NCBI RefSeq assembly: GCF_026745355.1
Contig: NC_079207.1
Coordinates: 30,402,007-30,466,006 of the forward strand
Reading direction: 5' to 3'
Source of the DNA: Beta vulgaris subsp. vulgaris
Lineage: Eukaryota > Streptophyta > Magnoliopsida > Caryophyllales > Amaranthaceae
DNA: 64,000 nucleotides
Both the position numbers and the translations under genes were made by a program. Position 1 is the first letter of the stretch. Each line of letters opens with the position of its first letter. Shown piece by piece: positions 22,413-33,060 of this stretch. The notes below the pieces were generated by a model. That model was not told where the DNA came from. It saw only the letters and a list, made by a program, of their open reading frames with translations, and searched no databases.

Positions 22413-24260
22413 TCATTGATGCCACGCTCGGTGCAATCTCCTCCGCCAATTGTGTCCGCATACTTTGTATGAATTCCTGAGGAAATATGAATCCCGCGTT
22501 TGTGTTTTTTTCTTTAAACTATTCTTCGTCACACCTTTCCCATAAAGGTGTAATCGACTATTGCGCTTGGGATTCTTTATCACTTCAAAATAAGGATCCT
22601 TAGAGTTGCCTTCTTCATTTTGGATGGACTCTAGAGCATCCATCTTGGCCTATCAAAGTAAAGTTAATTCGTTTTATTATTACCAAGTTATGGAACATAT
22701 GCATAAAGATATTAAACTTAGTAATCACAATATTTTGTAGTTTCCTCATAGCTAGTGGAATATGTTTTTCCGGGAATTCTTCTCCTTGATTCTCTGTATA
22801 CCTTACATGAGAAGGTTCTTGCTTATTACTATCCTCTTGTTGCTATTAAAGACACATTGAAAGAGAGAATCTTTGTTATCTCTTCATAGTATAGATTTAT
22901 TGTTTATTCTGAAGAATACAAATCATTAACAAAAAGGAAGTTGAAATAAAAGAGAATTTACCAGCTTATGACGTAATGATGCATACGACTTAGGACCCAT
23001 GGTGTGCATATCATTTAGCAATCCACGATTGTCTTTGTTGATGTTGCTTTCTTCCTATATAAACAAAACAACCAAGCTTTTAATCATATTAGTTTCTGGA
23101 CAAAGGTTAAGCGCACCAAAAAATGCATATACTACCTCAACTAGAACAATCCCAATAGTCCAACAGATCTCTAAATTGCGATTCTGAAATTGTTTTTGGG
23201 CGATGTTCCCATCTTAAAGCATCAGTCTTATATGCATAGTAGTGATTCTTCTTTACTCTACATTTATAACCACGCCAACTCGCATTGATGGTTTCCATTA
23301 CCCATTTTCTTCCTTCATCAGGAACCAAGTACTTTCCTAAACAATAAATTGAAATGAAAATTGAAATTGGTACAAGTAGGTTATCTAAAACTTAAAAATA
23401 AAGATAAATGTGGGAAGACAAACCAAGATATAATCCCACATTTTGTCACGTGTGGGTAGACTAGGGAAGTGACGGTAATTTAGTGGCGCAAGCTCAGGAT
23501 CCCTAGCCACCGTTCCTAAGAAGAGGCTAAACTCGTCGACAATCTCTTGTGTAGGTCCTACTGGTTGGCCAGCTGAGTTTAATATAATAACTTTGCGCTC
23601 TTCAGTTGTACGCGCATGAACCTTTGGTAACTTTGTTGGGCCTCTATGCTTCTTGTTTCTAGGAGCTATTCAACATGAGTTTGCCATATAGTGTGTTAGT
23701 AGATTTATAAATATTCAAGGGATTAAAAGAAGAATGAAGCAATTTAAACGAAAAGGTGATTGAATTAGTATGTACCTTCAGCATCTTCCTGTACTTCATG
23801 TGCATTTTCATCTTCCGTTATCTCCAAGTCATTTGCATTTTCATCCTCATTGACTCTTGATAGTGTAGAAGGATTAGTCATGACCATAGCACTTTCATTG
23901 ACCATAGAAGCTTCTAAATCATTGTTTTGCTCCTTGTTGCTAATTGCTTCTTCCTAAATTCACGATATGCAGACATGGAGCCTGGTTTACAAAATGCCTC
24001 TGCTTTTGCTTTTTCTGTGACATGGGGGCATGGTGCTCTTTTGCCAATATTGGAAGCTTTTGAGATGCTGTAGTAGCATTCCGTTGCAAAATCTGCTCAG
24101 CTTTTTCACGGGCATTTCTCAAGGAGCTACTTGTCTTACGATTTTCAAGATGTTGCACTATGTCTCGTTGTTGCTTTTTACCATTTTTCTGCACAAAATC
24201 AGCCATGGATACTACTTGGGATGACGGGGAATTCCCTACTTCACCTTTCGTGCAATCCAA
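22413..24260 (-). pseudogene. Ptta/En/Spm-type transposase gene (Transposase_24-like), multi-exon, probably broken
   Basis: Second gene of the CACTA element. Exons can be followed by frame and splice sites. 24260-23956 is basic and Lys/Gln-rich. About 23955-23776 is acidic (EEAISNKEQNNDLEAS...). 23665-23424 contains RGPTKLPKVHARTTEERK and GQPVGPTQEIVDEFSLFLG. An 87-bp intron (23423-23337) follows, then 23336-23137 with KYLVPDEGRKWVMETINASW and RPKTISESQFRDLLDYW. About 23054-22963 reads NRGLLNDMHTMGPKSYASLR, and 22643-22413 has DPYFEVIKNPKRNSRLHLYG. These blocks in this order are characteristic of the plant Ptta/En/Spm transposase family, whose products bind subterminal repeats. The reading frame ends early in at least one exon (TGA after WDCSS near 23137), so I call it damaged. 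Confidence 0.85.
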
Positions 24261-24283
24261 CTTCTTTCAATCAAAAAATAGAC

Positions 24284-24497
24284 CCATTAGGGGGTGGGGC
24301 ACATTAGGGGGTCTGCAGGGGGTGGGGCACATCAGGGGGTCTGTAGGGGGTGGGGCAGCAGGGGGGCTGCAGGGGTGGGGCACAACGGGGGGTCTGTAGG
24401 GGGTGGGGCAACAGGGGGTCTGCAGGGGGTCTGTAGGGGGTGGGGCAGCAGGGGGTCTGCAGGAGGGGTGTAGGGGGTGGGGTAGCAGGGGGTCCAA
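24284..24497. repeat. G-rich minisatellite (GGGGGTCTGCAGGGGGTGGGGCA type)
   Basis: About ten imperfect units made of AGGGGGTCTGYAGGGGGTGGGGCA with length variants. Runs of four to six G occur every 10-12 nt on the plus strand, a strong potential for G-quadruplexes. It lies immediately upstream of the second transposase gene, so on the transcribed strand it would be C-rich. The Pro-rich open frames here are the repeat read through, not genes. Confidence 0.9.
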
Positions 24498-25275
24498 ATA
24501 GAAGCTGAAAGCAAAAAGAAAATGCAAATAGCTAAAAGATTCAACTAAATCAACACATATGGAACACTAATTCATAGAATTTTTACATGTATCAACATAT
24601 AAAAACATGTCACACTATAAAGTGCTGCCTGATCAGAATCAGCATGGAGACACCTATCTGAAAAGCTAGCAGGAAAACAAAAGCAAAATCAGATGGAAGT
24701 CCAAATAAATTTGACGCAGTGATTGCCAGTGAGCAACAGGAGGCGAGGAAGTATAAACTCATAACTCATATCAGACTTACAGATATAATCTGATCTAAGC
24801 AATAATAAGTGTTATCATAATAAGTGTTACATGACCTGTAGCTGAGATTATCAGTGATTGCCAGTGAGCAACAGGAAAGAAGGGTCCAGAAGCATCCACA
24901 GGAGAGGGGACAGTTTACTAGCTGAGATTATCATAATAAGTGTTACATGACCTGTAGTTCTGGTGTGGAACCTAGTGCCTGGGTAAAATTATGTAACCTC
25001 TTTTTAATTCTTTTTTAATTGAATATAAAGTCATGAATTTTATGATACTTTTCTTGTATGATATGGCATTTTGATGCATTAGTTCAGTAACTTCCATAGA
25101 TTATTTTTGTTAGCTGTGGGTCTTTGTAAAATATATATGTATGAATGATGAATTGATAATCCTAGGAGTGTGTGCCTTGTTGAAGTTCTGATAGTTTTGT
25201 GTTATATTGTGTTTTAGAGTTCATGTACATGCCCTTCATCTTTATGGGTTAAAATACTTTTTGTTTACTTCTTTA
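24498..25275. other. Non-coding interior of the CACTA
   Basis: No gene seen. It contains a direct duplication: ATTGCCAGTGAGCAACAGGA at about 24721 and 24856, and AATAAGTGTTACATGACCTG at about 24820 and 24935. 25000-25275 looks like intron upstream of the captured exon. Confidence 0.5.
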
Positions 25276-25429
25276 GCATGAAGGTGCACGTAAAGCTTTT
25301 GAGGATGCACAAAAGCAGTTGGAAGACATAAGTGAAGAGATAAGATCTAAAACTGCTGTCACCACAAGCACTAAAAGTGATATGGATAAAAAGAAGTTGA
25401 GGCCTCTAGCGCTCGTACAATGGAGCAAG
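25276..25429 (+). pseudogene. Captured host exon, coiled-coil protein, source not identified
   Basis: A plus-strand segment bounded by a good acceptor (TTCTTTAG) and a donor (AA|GTAAGTAG near 25429). It reads GARKAFEDAQKQLEDISEE and IRSKTAVTTSTKSDMDKKKL, a charged heptad-rich helix. Near 25397 one base is missing, which shifts the frame before the donor. The splice sites and strong amphipathic pattern make it a former exon of a coiled-coil protein. I do not recognise which one; SMC-like or tethering proteins are possible. It sits in the CACTA interior, antisense to the transposase genes. Confidence 0.6.
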
Positions 25430-26140
25430 TAAGTAGCATATTGGTTGGGCTTTCCCACATCACAAACAAGATTAAGCAGGTCAACTGTTATTTTTGTAGT
25501 TTATCCAATAGATTTAGTCCAAATCCATCAACCATCGTTCAATTTATACATATTTTACCGATTCCATAATGAAAAAAAACCTCAATTCAGACCGATACAT
25601 CCAACTGCTATGTGAAGTAGGATGAATAAATAACAGCAATGTGGAGGGGGTTAGCAAGGTCGGGCAGTGCATGGGGGCAGCAGAGTGTTGGGGGGGGCAT
25701 GCCATTTTTTTATAATAATTGACATAAAGAAGTGAGTTGGGTATCAAACCTTCGAGTTACTTTTGAACTACTCTTTCCACAGTGTCAGTTACATCCTCAG
25801 TATCATCACTCTCAGATTCATGTGTGAACTCGTCCTCATCTTAGAATAATTCCTCATTAGGCCATGTACTTACAACAGCTTCATACTTGTTCTGGAGTAT
25901 TTTATTTGCGATGCTTTCTAAACCGAGCCTTCATTCTTTCAGCATTCATTTCAATTTTTGTAGTCGTTGTCTTTCATACTCCGGATCTGATTTTTGTAAT
26001 GGTACATTTAGTCTTCGTCCCTTTCATTGTAAATAAAGACAAAATGCAAAAGCATATAAGTGATGAATATAAGATAAAAATCTTAATAATATGAGAATAT
26101 GCATTTCAAGATAATTTATAGAAGATTATGTAAAATACCA
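25430..26140. other. CACTA interior between captured exon and TNP2 tail
   Basis: No gene. It holds a G-rich patch at 25640-25700 (GTGGAGGGGG, then a run of eight Gs) resembling the minisatellite at 24284. About 25760-26100 contains acidic-codon-rich minus-strand remnants that could be the last exon of the TNP2 gene. Confidence 0.35.
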
Positions 26141-29100
26141 TCAGATAGTTCTGTAGGTATGTTTTGAACAGCAAAATCCAACCGCCTTAGTTAGATCTTC
26201 TACATAAAACACTTGATGTGCTTGAGATGCCAAAATATATGGTTCTCCTTCACAAATAATCTTGTTTTTATTAACCAAAGTAAGCCCATAATGGTCTTTT
26301 TGTGAATGAAACCACACACATCGAAATAAGACAACACTAAAATGACCATGATAAGATATCTCAATGATTTCTTCTAATGAACCATGATAGATGACATCTC
26401 CCTCTATTGGATTTTGATCTTTAGTACTAGCAAAGCTAGGTGTCAAGCTGTTAAATGACTCCGCTATTTTGAGTTACAGATTTGCATCGCGCTTCATGGT
26501 ATGAAACCTATAACCATTAACGGAGTATCCACTATACTTTTTAGCAACATAAGATGGCCCCTTTGCTAACCATTTGACATGGTCTGAAACAGATTCACAT
26601 TGTTCAATTTTGGAATCAACCTTCCTTAAACAATTCACAAAATCCTTGTTGTGGTTTTTGAGCAGTTTCCCATTTCCTTTTCCTTTGGCGCTTACAGACA
26701 ACTTGTGCTCACTGTAATTAAAAGTGTATCTTAATACCACAAAAAGTCATACAAAAGGAAAAAAAAAGTTAAAGACCATAATATATTCAAATATTTTACC
26801 TGATGTAGCCCTCAACTTCGTCACAATCACAATTAAATAAGACATATCGATGAGCTTGGCCATGTGGTGCGATCAATCATAAACCTAATTGCTTCTTTTT
26901 TGTGGTCCTTCCCTTTCCTCTTACGGGGTCCAACCTTAGGAAGAAACTGTAGTGAAGGACTAAGATTCAAACCATTATTTGAAGGAGATTTCGGCCGATT
27001 TAAGTACCTAGCGCAGAATCTAGAGGCTTCTTTGGCTAGTAACCTTCGGCCATTAGCCCTCGGGACGACCTTGTTCCGAACATCAGATTTCAACTCGAAG
27101 ATACCTCTCAATTGCATACATGCACCTTACTGCAATAGGTCCACCAAGCTTGATTTCTTCACCAAGTGAATAGGAAGATGTACCATTATGTCAAAAAAAG
27201 TAGGTGGAAAAATCCCTTCAAATTGACAAAGAATTTCAAACTATCTCAGACTGGATAATGTCAAGATTTGAGGGTTAATGCTTTTTTCCATATACCCTTA
27301 AAGAAGTTAGACAATCGTATTAAGGGAGTTGCAACATCTTCGGTAGTGTTGTCTTCACGCAAGTGGAAGCAAATAATGCATTTAAAAATGAGGCGTCATG
27401 GCTCTTGTATCCAGATTTTCTCCTTTCTCCAACTTGTACACATCGAGAAATATTTGACGCATAGCCTTGCGGTAGTTTTGCATTTTTTTTATCATTTGGA
27501 AAAACAAACGCTTTTGTTCTACTGTATCCAAAAGCGTGATCGTGGCATTGTTTCGCTACCATCTTCGAGTTCTATAAGTTGAAGCTCTGGCATCATGTTA
27601 AGTTCTTTCAAATCCTTACGAACATTTTTATGATCCTTGCTCTTCCCCGGTATGTCTAACAATGTCGCAATGACGTTATCACATACGTTTTTTTCTATAT
27701 GCATCGCATCAAGATTATGAGGAATTGAACAATGCTTCCAGTAAGGCAAGTTAAAAAGTATAGACAGCTTTTTCCATGGATTTGTATCATTAGGGTTCTT
27801 CTCCTTCTTCTGCTTCTTTCCAAAATTAATTGGAAAATCACGAAGTAGCTCAACAATTTCTGTCCCTTTCAAACGAACAGGTGCATTTCTTTCCTCAATT
27901 TGCCCATTAAAATTCCTCTTGTCATAACGCCAAGGATGTGATGAATCCAAAAATCTACGGTAACCCCCAATGTAGCAATGCTTGTGACTGTGATTGAAAA
28001 ATTTAGCTTCTGTTTCATAATGACAACACGGACATGCAAGTTTTCCTTTTGTACTCCATCCCGACAACATTGCATATGCCGGAAAGTCACTAATAGTGGA
28101 CATCAAGGCTACATGCATGTCAAACCTTTGATTACTAGAAGCGTCGTACGTTTCTATCCCGAAATCCCAGAGATCCTTAAGATCTTTGATTAGTGGTTGT
28201 AGATATACATCGATATCATTACCAGGGGTAAAGGGCCGGGAATAAGTAATGATAGCATCAAAAACTCGGGCTTCATTAGCATCCATGGGGGCAAATTATA
28301 ATTGATCAAGATTACCGGCCATGTACTATGTACAATACTCATCGAGTTGAAAGGATTAAATCCATCACTGGCTAATCCAAGCCTCACATTGCGAGTTTCT
28401 TTCGCAAAATTTGGAAACAACTTGTCAAAGTTTTTCCAAGCTTGACCATCCACTGGATGTCGTAAAAGATATCTTTTTCAGCCCATTTGCATGCCAAGTC
28501 ATGAGCTTTGCAGTTTCCGGACACATGAATAACCTCTGGAACCTCTTCTTGATTGGAAAGTACCTTAGAATCTTTAAGGGAATTCTATGGGTCTTCCCAT
28601 TTGGTTTCTCCTTATCATTTGATTTCCACCTAGGAGTCTCACAAACATGGCAACTTGTTGCATTTGCATGCTCCTCCCAATACAACATGCAATCATTGGG
28701 ACATGCATCTATCTTAGTATAATCCAAACCTAAAACTTTCAGCACATTCTTCGCTTCGTTAAAAGATGAAGGCAATTTCGCATCGGGTAGCACATCCCTA
28801 AAAAATCTAACAACTCTCAATTGCTGTATTACTTAACTTGTGGTCACACTTGAATATAAATAGTCGAATTGTGAAAGAAAGTTTAGAAAATCCTTTGCAT
28901 CCTGGATAAAGTTCTTGTCACCTTCTTCAACTAACTTTAAAAATTTTTTGCCTCATCATTTGGTCCCTCTCTCAAAGTATCATGTAACAACCCTCTATAT
29001 CATCGTTCATGTTTGGTGACTCGTCGTGATCAAACACCGCCCTTTCTCCTTCAATGTCCATCCCTAAATCTAACAACTTGTCTCTTCTGGAACAAAACCG

Positions 29101-29270
29101 TTGCAAATTATATGATCTTTCACGACATCCTTATATTGCCAATATCTAAAATGACAAGAACTACATGGGCAACAAATTTCATTTCCTTGTGACTTGCTAG
29201 CAAAAGCCATTTCAATATACTCATCAGCTCCTTGTTCATATTCATCACTCCATCTAGGAAACGTCACCAC
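26141..29270 (-). pseudogene. TNP2-like CACTA transposase, interrupted
   Basis: First gene of the element, catalysing excision and insertion. Domains in order: N-terminal transposase-associated domain 29270-29070 (FPRWSDEYEQGADEYIE, CPCSSCHFRYWQ); a Cys-rich stretch at 28820-28425 (ACPNDCMLYWEEHANATSC); and the Transposase_21 core at 28453-27519 (LGLASDGFNPFNSMS, WSTKGKLACPCC, YGGYRRFL-like block, NLDAMHIEKNVCDNVIATLL). Next are the tail at 27562-27320 (LPQGYASNISRCV, KSHD), a DUF4218-like remnant at 27117-26833 (FELKSDVRNKV, CARYLNR), WLAKGPSYVAKKYSGYSVNG at 26740-26474, and a DUF4216-like end at 26446-26141. At least five frame breaks separate these blocks. Some may be introns, but several fall inside domains, so the gene is probably dead. 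Confidence 0.92.
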
Positions 29271-29811
29271 TGCTTATTTCTTTTATCCATTAGACTAGTG
29301 TATCCGAAAAATAGAAATCCAAGTGAGTGAATTGATTTTCTCTGTATACAAATTTCAAGTAGCATTATTTGTTTGTAGATTTTCATGTCACATTATCCAA
29401 TCTAATCTTTCAAACATTACTGTATAATTCAAACTTTAGAGCACCTATATGTTACATACTTCATCATGCTTCTAATATAATCATAAGAACCAACGTCACT
29501 GATTCAATTAGTTATAACAGGATGATCCAACTGCTTGATTATTTTGCCTCTAACACAACATATTTGACATAACAGAAAGTATAGGTGTTGGGAAACTTGA
29601 TAAAATGACTTTGTAGAATATTCCTACTTTTAAGTTAAAAATAAGAAGAGTTAAAAACAGGTAATTTCCTTAATCTGATGTACCTTTTGCACTTTAGAAT
29701 ATAGATTGATCTACATTATTCTACAAAAACGATAATAAGGACAACTAAGGTTTAGATTATAAAAGTGTCGTCCAATAGGAATTTACTAAATTGATTTTTT
29801 TAAATACTATG
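29271..29811. other. Upstream region of TNP2 gene, no gene seen
   Basis: AT-rich sequence 5' of the transposase start (minus orientation). It presumably holds the promoter and leader, but no motif stands out. Confidence 0.35.
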
Positions 29812-30105
29812 TCGTATCGTATTCCATATCATAATCTATTGCTAGAAGTGTAAAGAGAAAGCCACAAAGTTATATTTTTTTCTCTCTATCTCTATAATTA
29901 GTCATTAATTATATCGTATACCATACCATAATCCATTGCTAGAAGTGTAAGGAGAAAACCACAAATTATTTTTTTCTCTCTATCTCTATAAGTAGTCATT
30001 AATTAAATCGTTAATAAACCATACCACAATCTATTGCTAGAAGTGTATGGAGAAAGCCACAAATTAATCTTTTTTCTCTCTATCTCTATAATTATTTAAT
30101 ATCGT
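29812..30105. repeat. Three tandem copies of a ~97-bp repeat
   Basis: Each copy reads, in order, CATAATCYATTGCTAGAAGTGTA, GGAGAAARCCACAAA, then TTTTTCTCTCTATCTCTATAA and TTATT/CATTAATTA. Copies start near 29812, 29909 and 30007 and differ by few substitutions. They lie within the CACTA, upstream of the transposase gene. Confidence 0.85.
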
Positions 30106-30639
30106 TTATAAGGTATATTATATTAATACCATTCAACAATTGAAGCTAGACATGTCCTTAATCTATATGGTCTTTTTTTTACCACAAGTCCACAACAAAA
30201 GAAATTTATGTATACCATAAGCTACACATAGCTTTAATTTACTTATGTGCATGAGATTATATTAAGAAAACTTCACTTAATCTAGCTAAAACTCATTTGC
30301 ATGACCTTAGGGCCTTTATATCATGTGCCACGATATAATATGCAATTTCTTTCTCTTCGCATCATTTTAGATATAATAACGTTCCCTACTTGCAGTCTTG
30401 CACCTTTTCCTTGATTTCCTTAAATTTTTTTTTGATCCATTTAATTTCCTTAATTATGTATGCAATAATATTCTAATATATGAAGAACATTTATTATTTT
30501 TGAGAGGCAAATTTCTATTAGCATTACTCAAAACTCTAATTTGCAATTTGTAATAAAAAAATCAATTCTGAAAATCTGGAAAAATAAATAAACTTTAAAA
30601 AAAAAAATGGAAGATACCGTGTTTAAAATCGCAAATCTG

Positions 30640-30850
30640 GGTTGAAGAATTTCGCTCGCCTCTTTTCTGGGTTGAAAATCGCAACCTTGCTCCCCTCAAT
30701 CTCAAAAATCGCAGTAACAATCTCGACTCAATCACAACCCGAACAATCTAGATCTTGCTCGCAATCCTTGCTCGCAATCCTTGCTCGCAATCCTTGCTCG
30801 CCTCAATCTCAAAAATCGCACACCCTTGCTCCCCTCAATTGCAAACCCTA
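30640..30850. repeat. Short tandem repeat CTTGCTCGCAATC in putative leader
   Basis: A TTGCTCGCAATCC unit of 14-15 bp repeated three to four times at 30750-30800. It is embedded in a region rich in CAATCTCAAAAATCGCA copies. No coding frame continues into it. Confidence 0.75.
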
Positions 30851-31149
30851 ACAATTGCATTTAGGATTGAAAATTTCGCCTATTTCGCAGACCATAACAG
30901 TTGATTGAGTGAAGTACATACGAAAATTGGTATAATTTGGGGGAAAATATTGAGGTTCGAATTTTTGGAGCACTGTACATCAGTAGAAACGATGAATATG
31001 GGAGATATGGGAGGTTAGAGTTTTCTTTCCTTAATTTTTTGGCAAAATAAAATTGAGGGAAAGCTAAGAATTTGGGAGATAAAACTTTTGAAATTTGGTG
31101 AAAAAATATTGAGGGAAAGCCAAATTATTGCGCCAAGTTCGAGTACTAT

Positions 31150-31343
31150 ACTAAATAAATGACTATAGCCGTTGCCATAACTATGTCTATTGCAACGGCA
31201 ACGGCAGAGCCGTTGCAGTAGCCCAATCTACACAACTAGTTTCACAAAAACCGTTGCATTAGATACTCCTACTGCAACGGTATATAATAATGCGTTGCAC
31301 TAGCATATTTTAGCCATTGCCTTTGATTAAAAATGTAGTAGTG
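31150..31343. repeat. Right subterminal repeat region of the 11.5-kb CACTA
   Basis: Copies of GCCGTTGC and GCAACGG in both orientations (for example CAACGGCAACGGCAGAGCCG near 31192) leading to the terminus ATGTAGTAGTG. Counterpart of the left array. Confidence 0.8.
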
Positions 31344-31346
31344 TCA

Positions 31347-32368
31347 GGCATCTGCGTCGCACCTTGTGAAATGTGCGACGCAAATGACGTTATGTGAAAA
31401 ATAAAAAAAACACAGTACCAAAGCATGAATGCTTTAGTACTGCATTCGAGGAAAAGAATCGAGACAAATATCAAAAAAACGAGATCTAATAAGTGAACCT
31501 AACATCTGTCTTACGTCGGTTAAGAAACGAATGATAATAATAAAAAGAACGAGATCTAACAAATATTAAGAAACAAGTGATAATAATTAAAAAAAGAGAC
31601 AAGTGAACCTTAAAAAAAATTTGTCTTGCGTTGATTAAGAAACGAAAAAAAACTGAATAAATATCAAAAATTAAATATCCAGACAAAAAACGAAATTAAA
31701 AAACTAAACCTACAATAAAAACATATCTAACAGGCAAGAATGAAATTGCCCTAAATATATTAAAAAAAAACACAAATCGCCAAAAACCAGATCAAACTTT
31801 GTTGTCGTTCTTCTTCAAATCTCGTTCGTGTTTTCTGATGGTATGTAGAAATGGTAAATAAATGATAGAAATAAGTTAAGAAAAATGTAGAGGATGAAGA
31901 GCGAAGACGAGGCAGGAAAAGAGGTTTAGTTTTGTAGATTTCAAAAATAAACATAAATATGGCAAAACAAAGAAATTCAGAATAAAATGTGAATTAAAAA
32001 TACTTGAAAATCGAGAAATCTGAGCACGAAATTTAGAGCCCGTCGTTTAAGTTCATTTCTCTCTCCTCTTTTTGGTCTTGCTCGTCGAAATTGAAGAAGA
32101 TTCTGGATCTGAGAATGAATTCGCAGGAGAAAATAGCAAGTCTAAGGTTTAAGTTCTTGCTTTCCAAATCACATATCTGAGAATGAAATCACAGGAGAAA
32201 ATCGCAGGAGACATCGAAGATTCCAGATCTGAGGTTTAAGTTCGTGCTTTCCAAATCGCAGGAGAGAGAGAGAGAAGAGTTGGAGAAAGAGAGAGAGAGA
32301 GGAAACCTTGGAGAGAGAGAGAGGAAATGCGCGCGGCTAATGAGAGAATAAGAGATGGTATGTAGATA
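31347..32368. other. Continuation of the outer CACTA-like element and non-coding DNA
   Basis: 31347-31400 repeats the GCGTCGCA motif of 19549-19813. After that there is AT-rich DNA and then a stretch at 32060-32330 with near-duplicated units (GAGAATGAAWTCRCAGGAGAAAA; TTTAAGTTCKTGCTTTCCAAATC) and a GA microsatellite near 32262-32325. No gene. Confidence 0.5.
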
Positions 32369-32990
32369 TTACTCGCTTTTTGGCGAATGAACTTTTAGTA
32401 AGTTATATTGCTCACCTTCCACAGTAGTAAATCGAACTATAAAAATGCCCTTTCCCATGAATGCAATTTTATCAAGACCCAGTTTACCCCATATTCGTTT
32501 AAAATAGCCTTCCATTACCGACAATGGCGGATTTGCTCCTAACACATAACAAACGACCGCCGACATCTAGTATTCAACTTCCTCTTGTATATCCTCAGAT
32601 TCAATCGTAACTAAATGGGGAGATGTTACTTGAGCCACACTAAGGGGGTTTGTTTGTTCAGCCTCCTCCACTCTCTACGCCCCTAGGATAACCTTGGAGC
32701 ACTTGCTGGTTTCTCTGCACTTTTCATTACATTTAGCCAATCTGATAGCACCGCCCTCTCAATCGATTTTTGAATTGAATCCTCCTATGATACTGTGGGA
32801 GTCACCATCGTGTTCTCCTCAATCTCACTGTCCAGACTTTCACGTTCGTGGATTGGGCTAGGAATCCTTATTGCGTCAACCGCAGTAACTTCATCCATCG
32901 TTTTAGTTTCTCTCACTGGAGAAGATGACGGTCCTGTTTTTTCCCCTTACCTTTATGAGCACTTTTATTTGCTTCACGCCCTCTTGCCAT
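32369..32990 (-). pseudogene. LINE ORF1 5' fragment with DUF4283 domain
   Basis: The start at 32990 gives MARGREANKSAHKGKGKK, the usual basic start of plant LINE ORF1. Frame breaks follow, and 32566-32369 encodes a recognisable DUF4283 core: CYVLGANPPLSVMEGYFKRI, KIAFMGKGIFIVRF. DUF4283 is the RNA-binding-type domain of plant L1 ORF1 proteins. The zinc knuckle, the rest of ORF1 and all of ORF2 are missing. LINEs normally lose their 5' end, so a fragment keeping only the 5' end is unusual. Confidence 0.8.
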
Positions 32991-33029
32991 GGCGTCAGCA
33001 ATCGCCTCGTCTATCGCCTAAGCATTCGC

Positions 33030-33060
33030 TGAGAGGGAGAGAGAGAGAGAAAAAAAAAAG
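33030..33060. repeat. GA/A microsatellite
   Basis: GAGAGGGAGAGAGAGAGAGA followed by an A run, immediately 5' of the LINE ORF1 fragment in its orientation. Typical of LINE leaders. Confidence 0.8.

Larger units (their letters stand above)
19814..31343 (-). mobile_element. 11.5-kb CACTA (En/Spm) transposon with TCA duplication
   Basis: Termini are CACTACTACAT (19814) and ATGTAGTAGTG (31343), exact reverse complements over 11 bp, flanked by the 3-bp duplication TCA (19811-19813 and 31344-31346). Both ends carry subterminal copies of GCAACGG/CCGTTGC. Inside, on the minus strand, are a TNP2-like transposase (29270-26141) followed by a Ptta/En/Spm-like gene (24260-22413), the usual two-gene layout. 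Both are interrupted. Two host-derived exons lie on the plus strand. Ends and target duplication are intact while the coding part is decayed, so mobility would depend on a relative. Confidence 0.95.

Noticed and set aside
24267..24544. Overlapping Pro-rich open frames on the minus strand
   Set aside because: They are read-through of the G-rich minisatellite in two frames.
31760..31954. Minus-strand Phe/Ser-rich open frame
   Set aside because: AT-rich chance frame without any motif, next to decayed element sequence.
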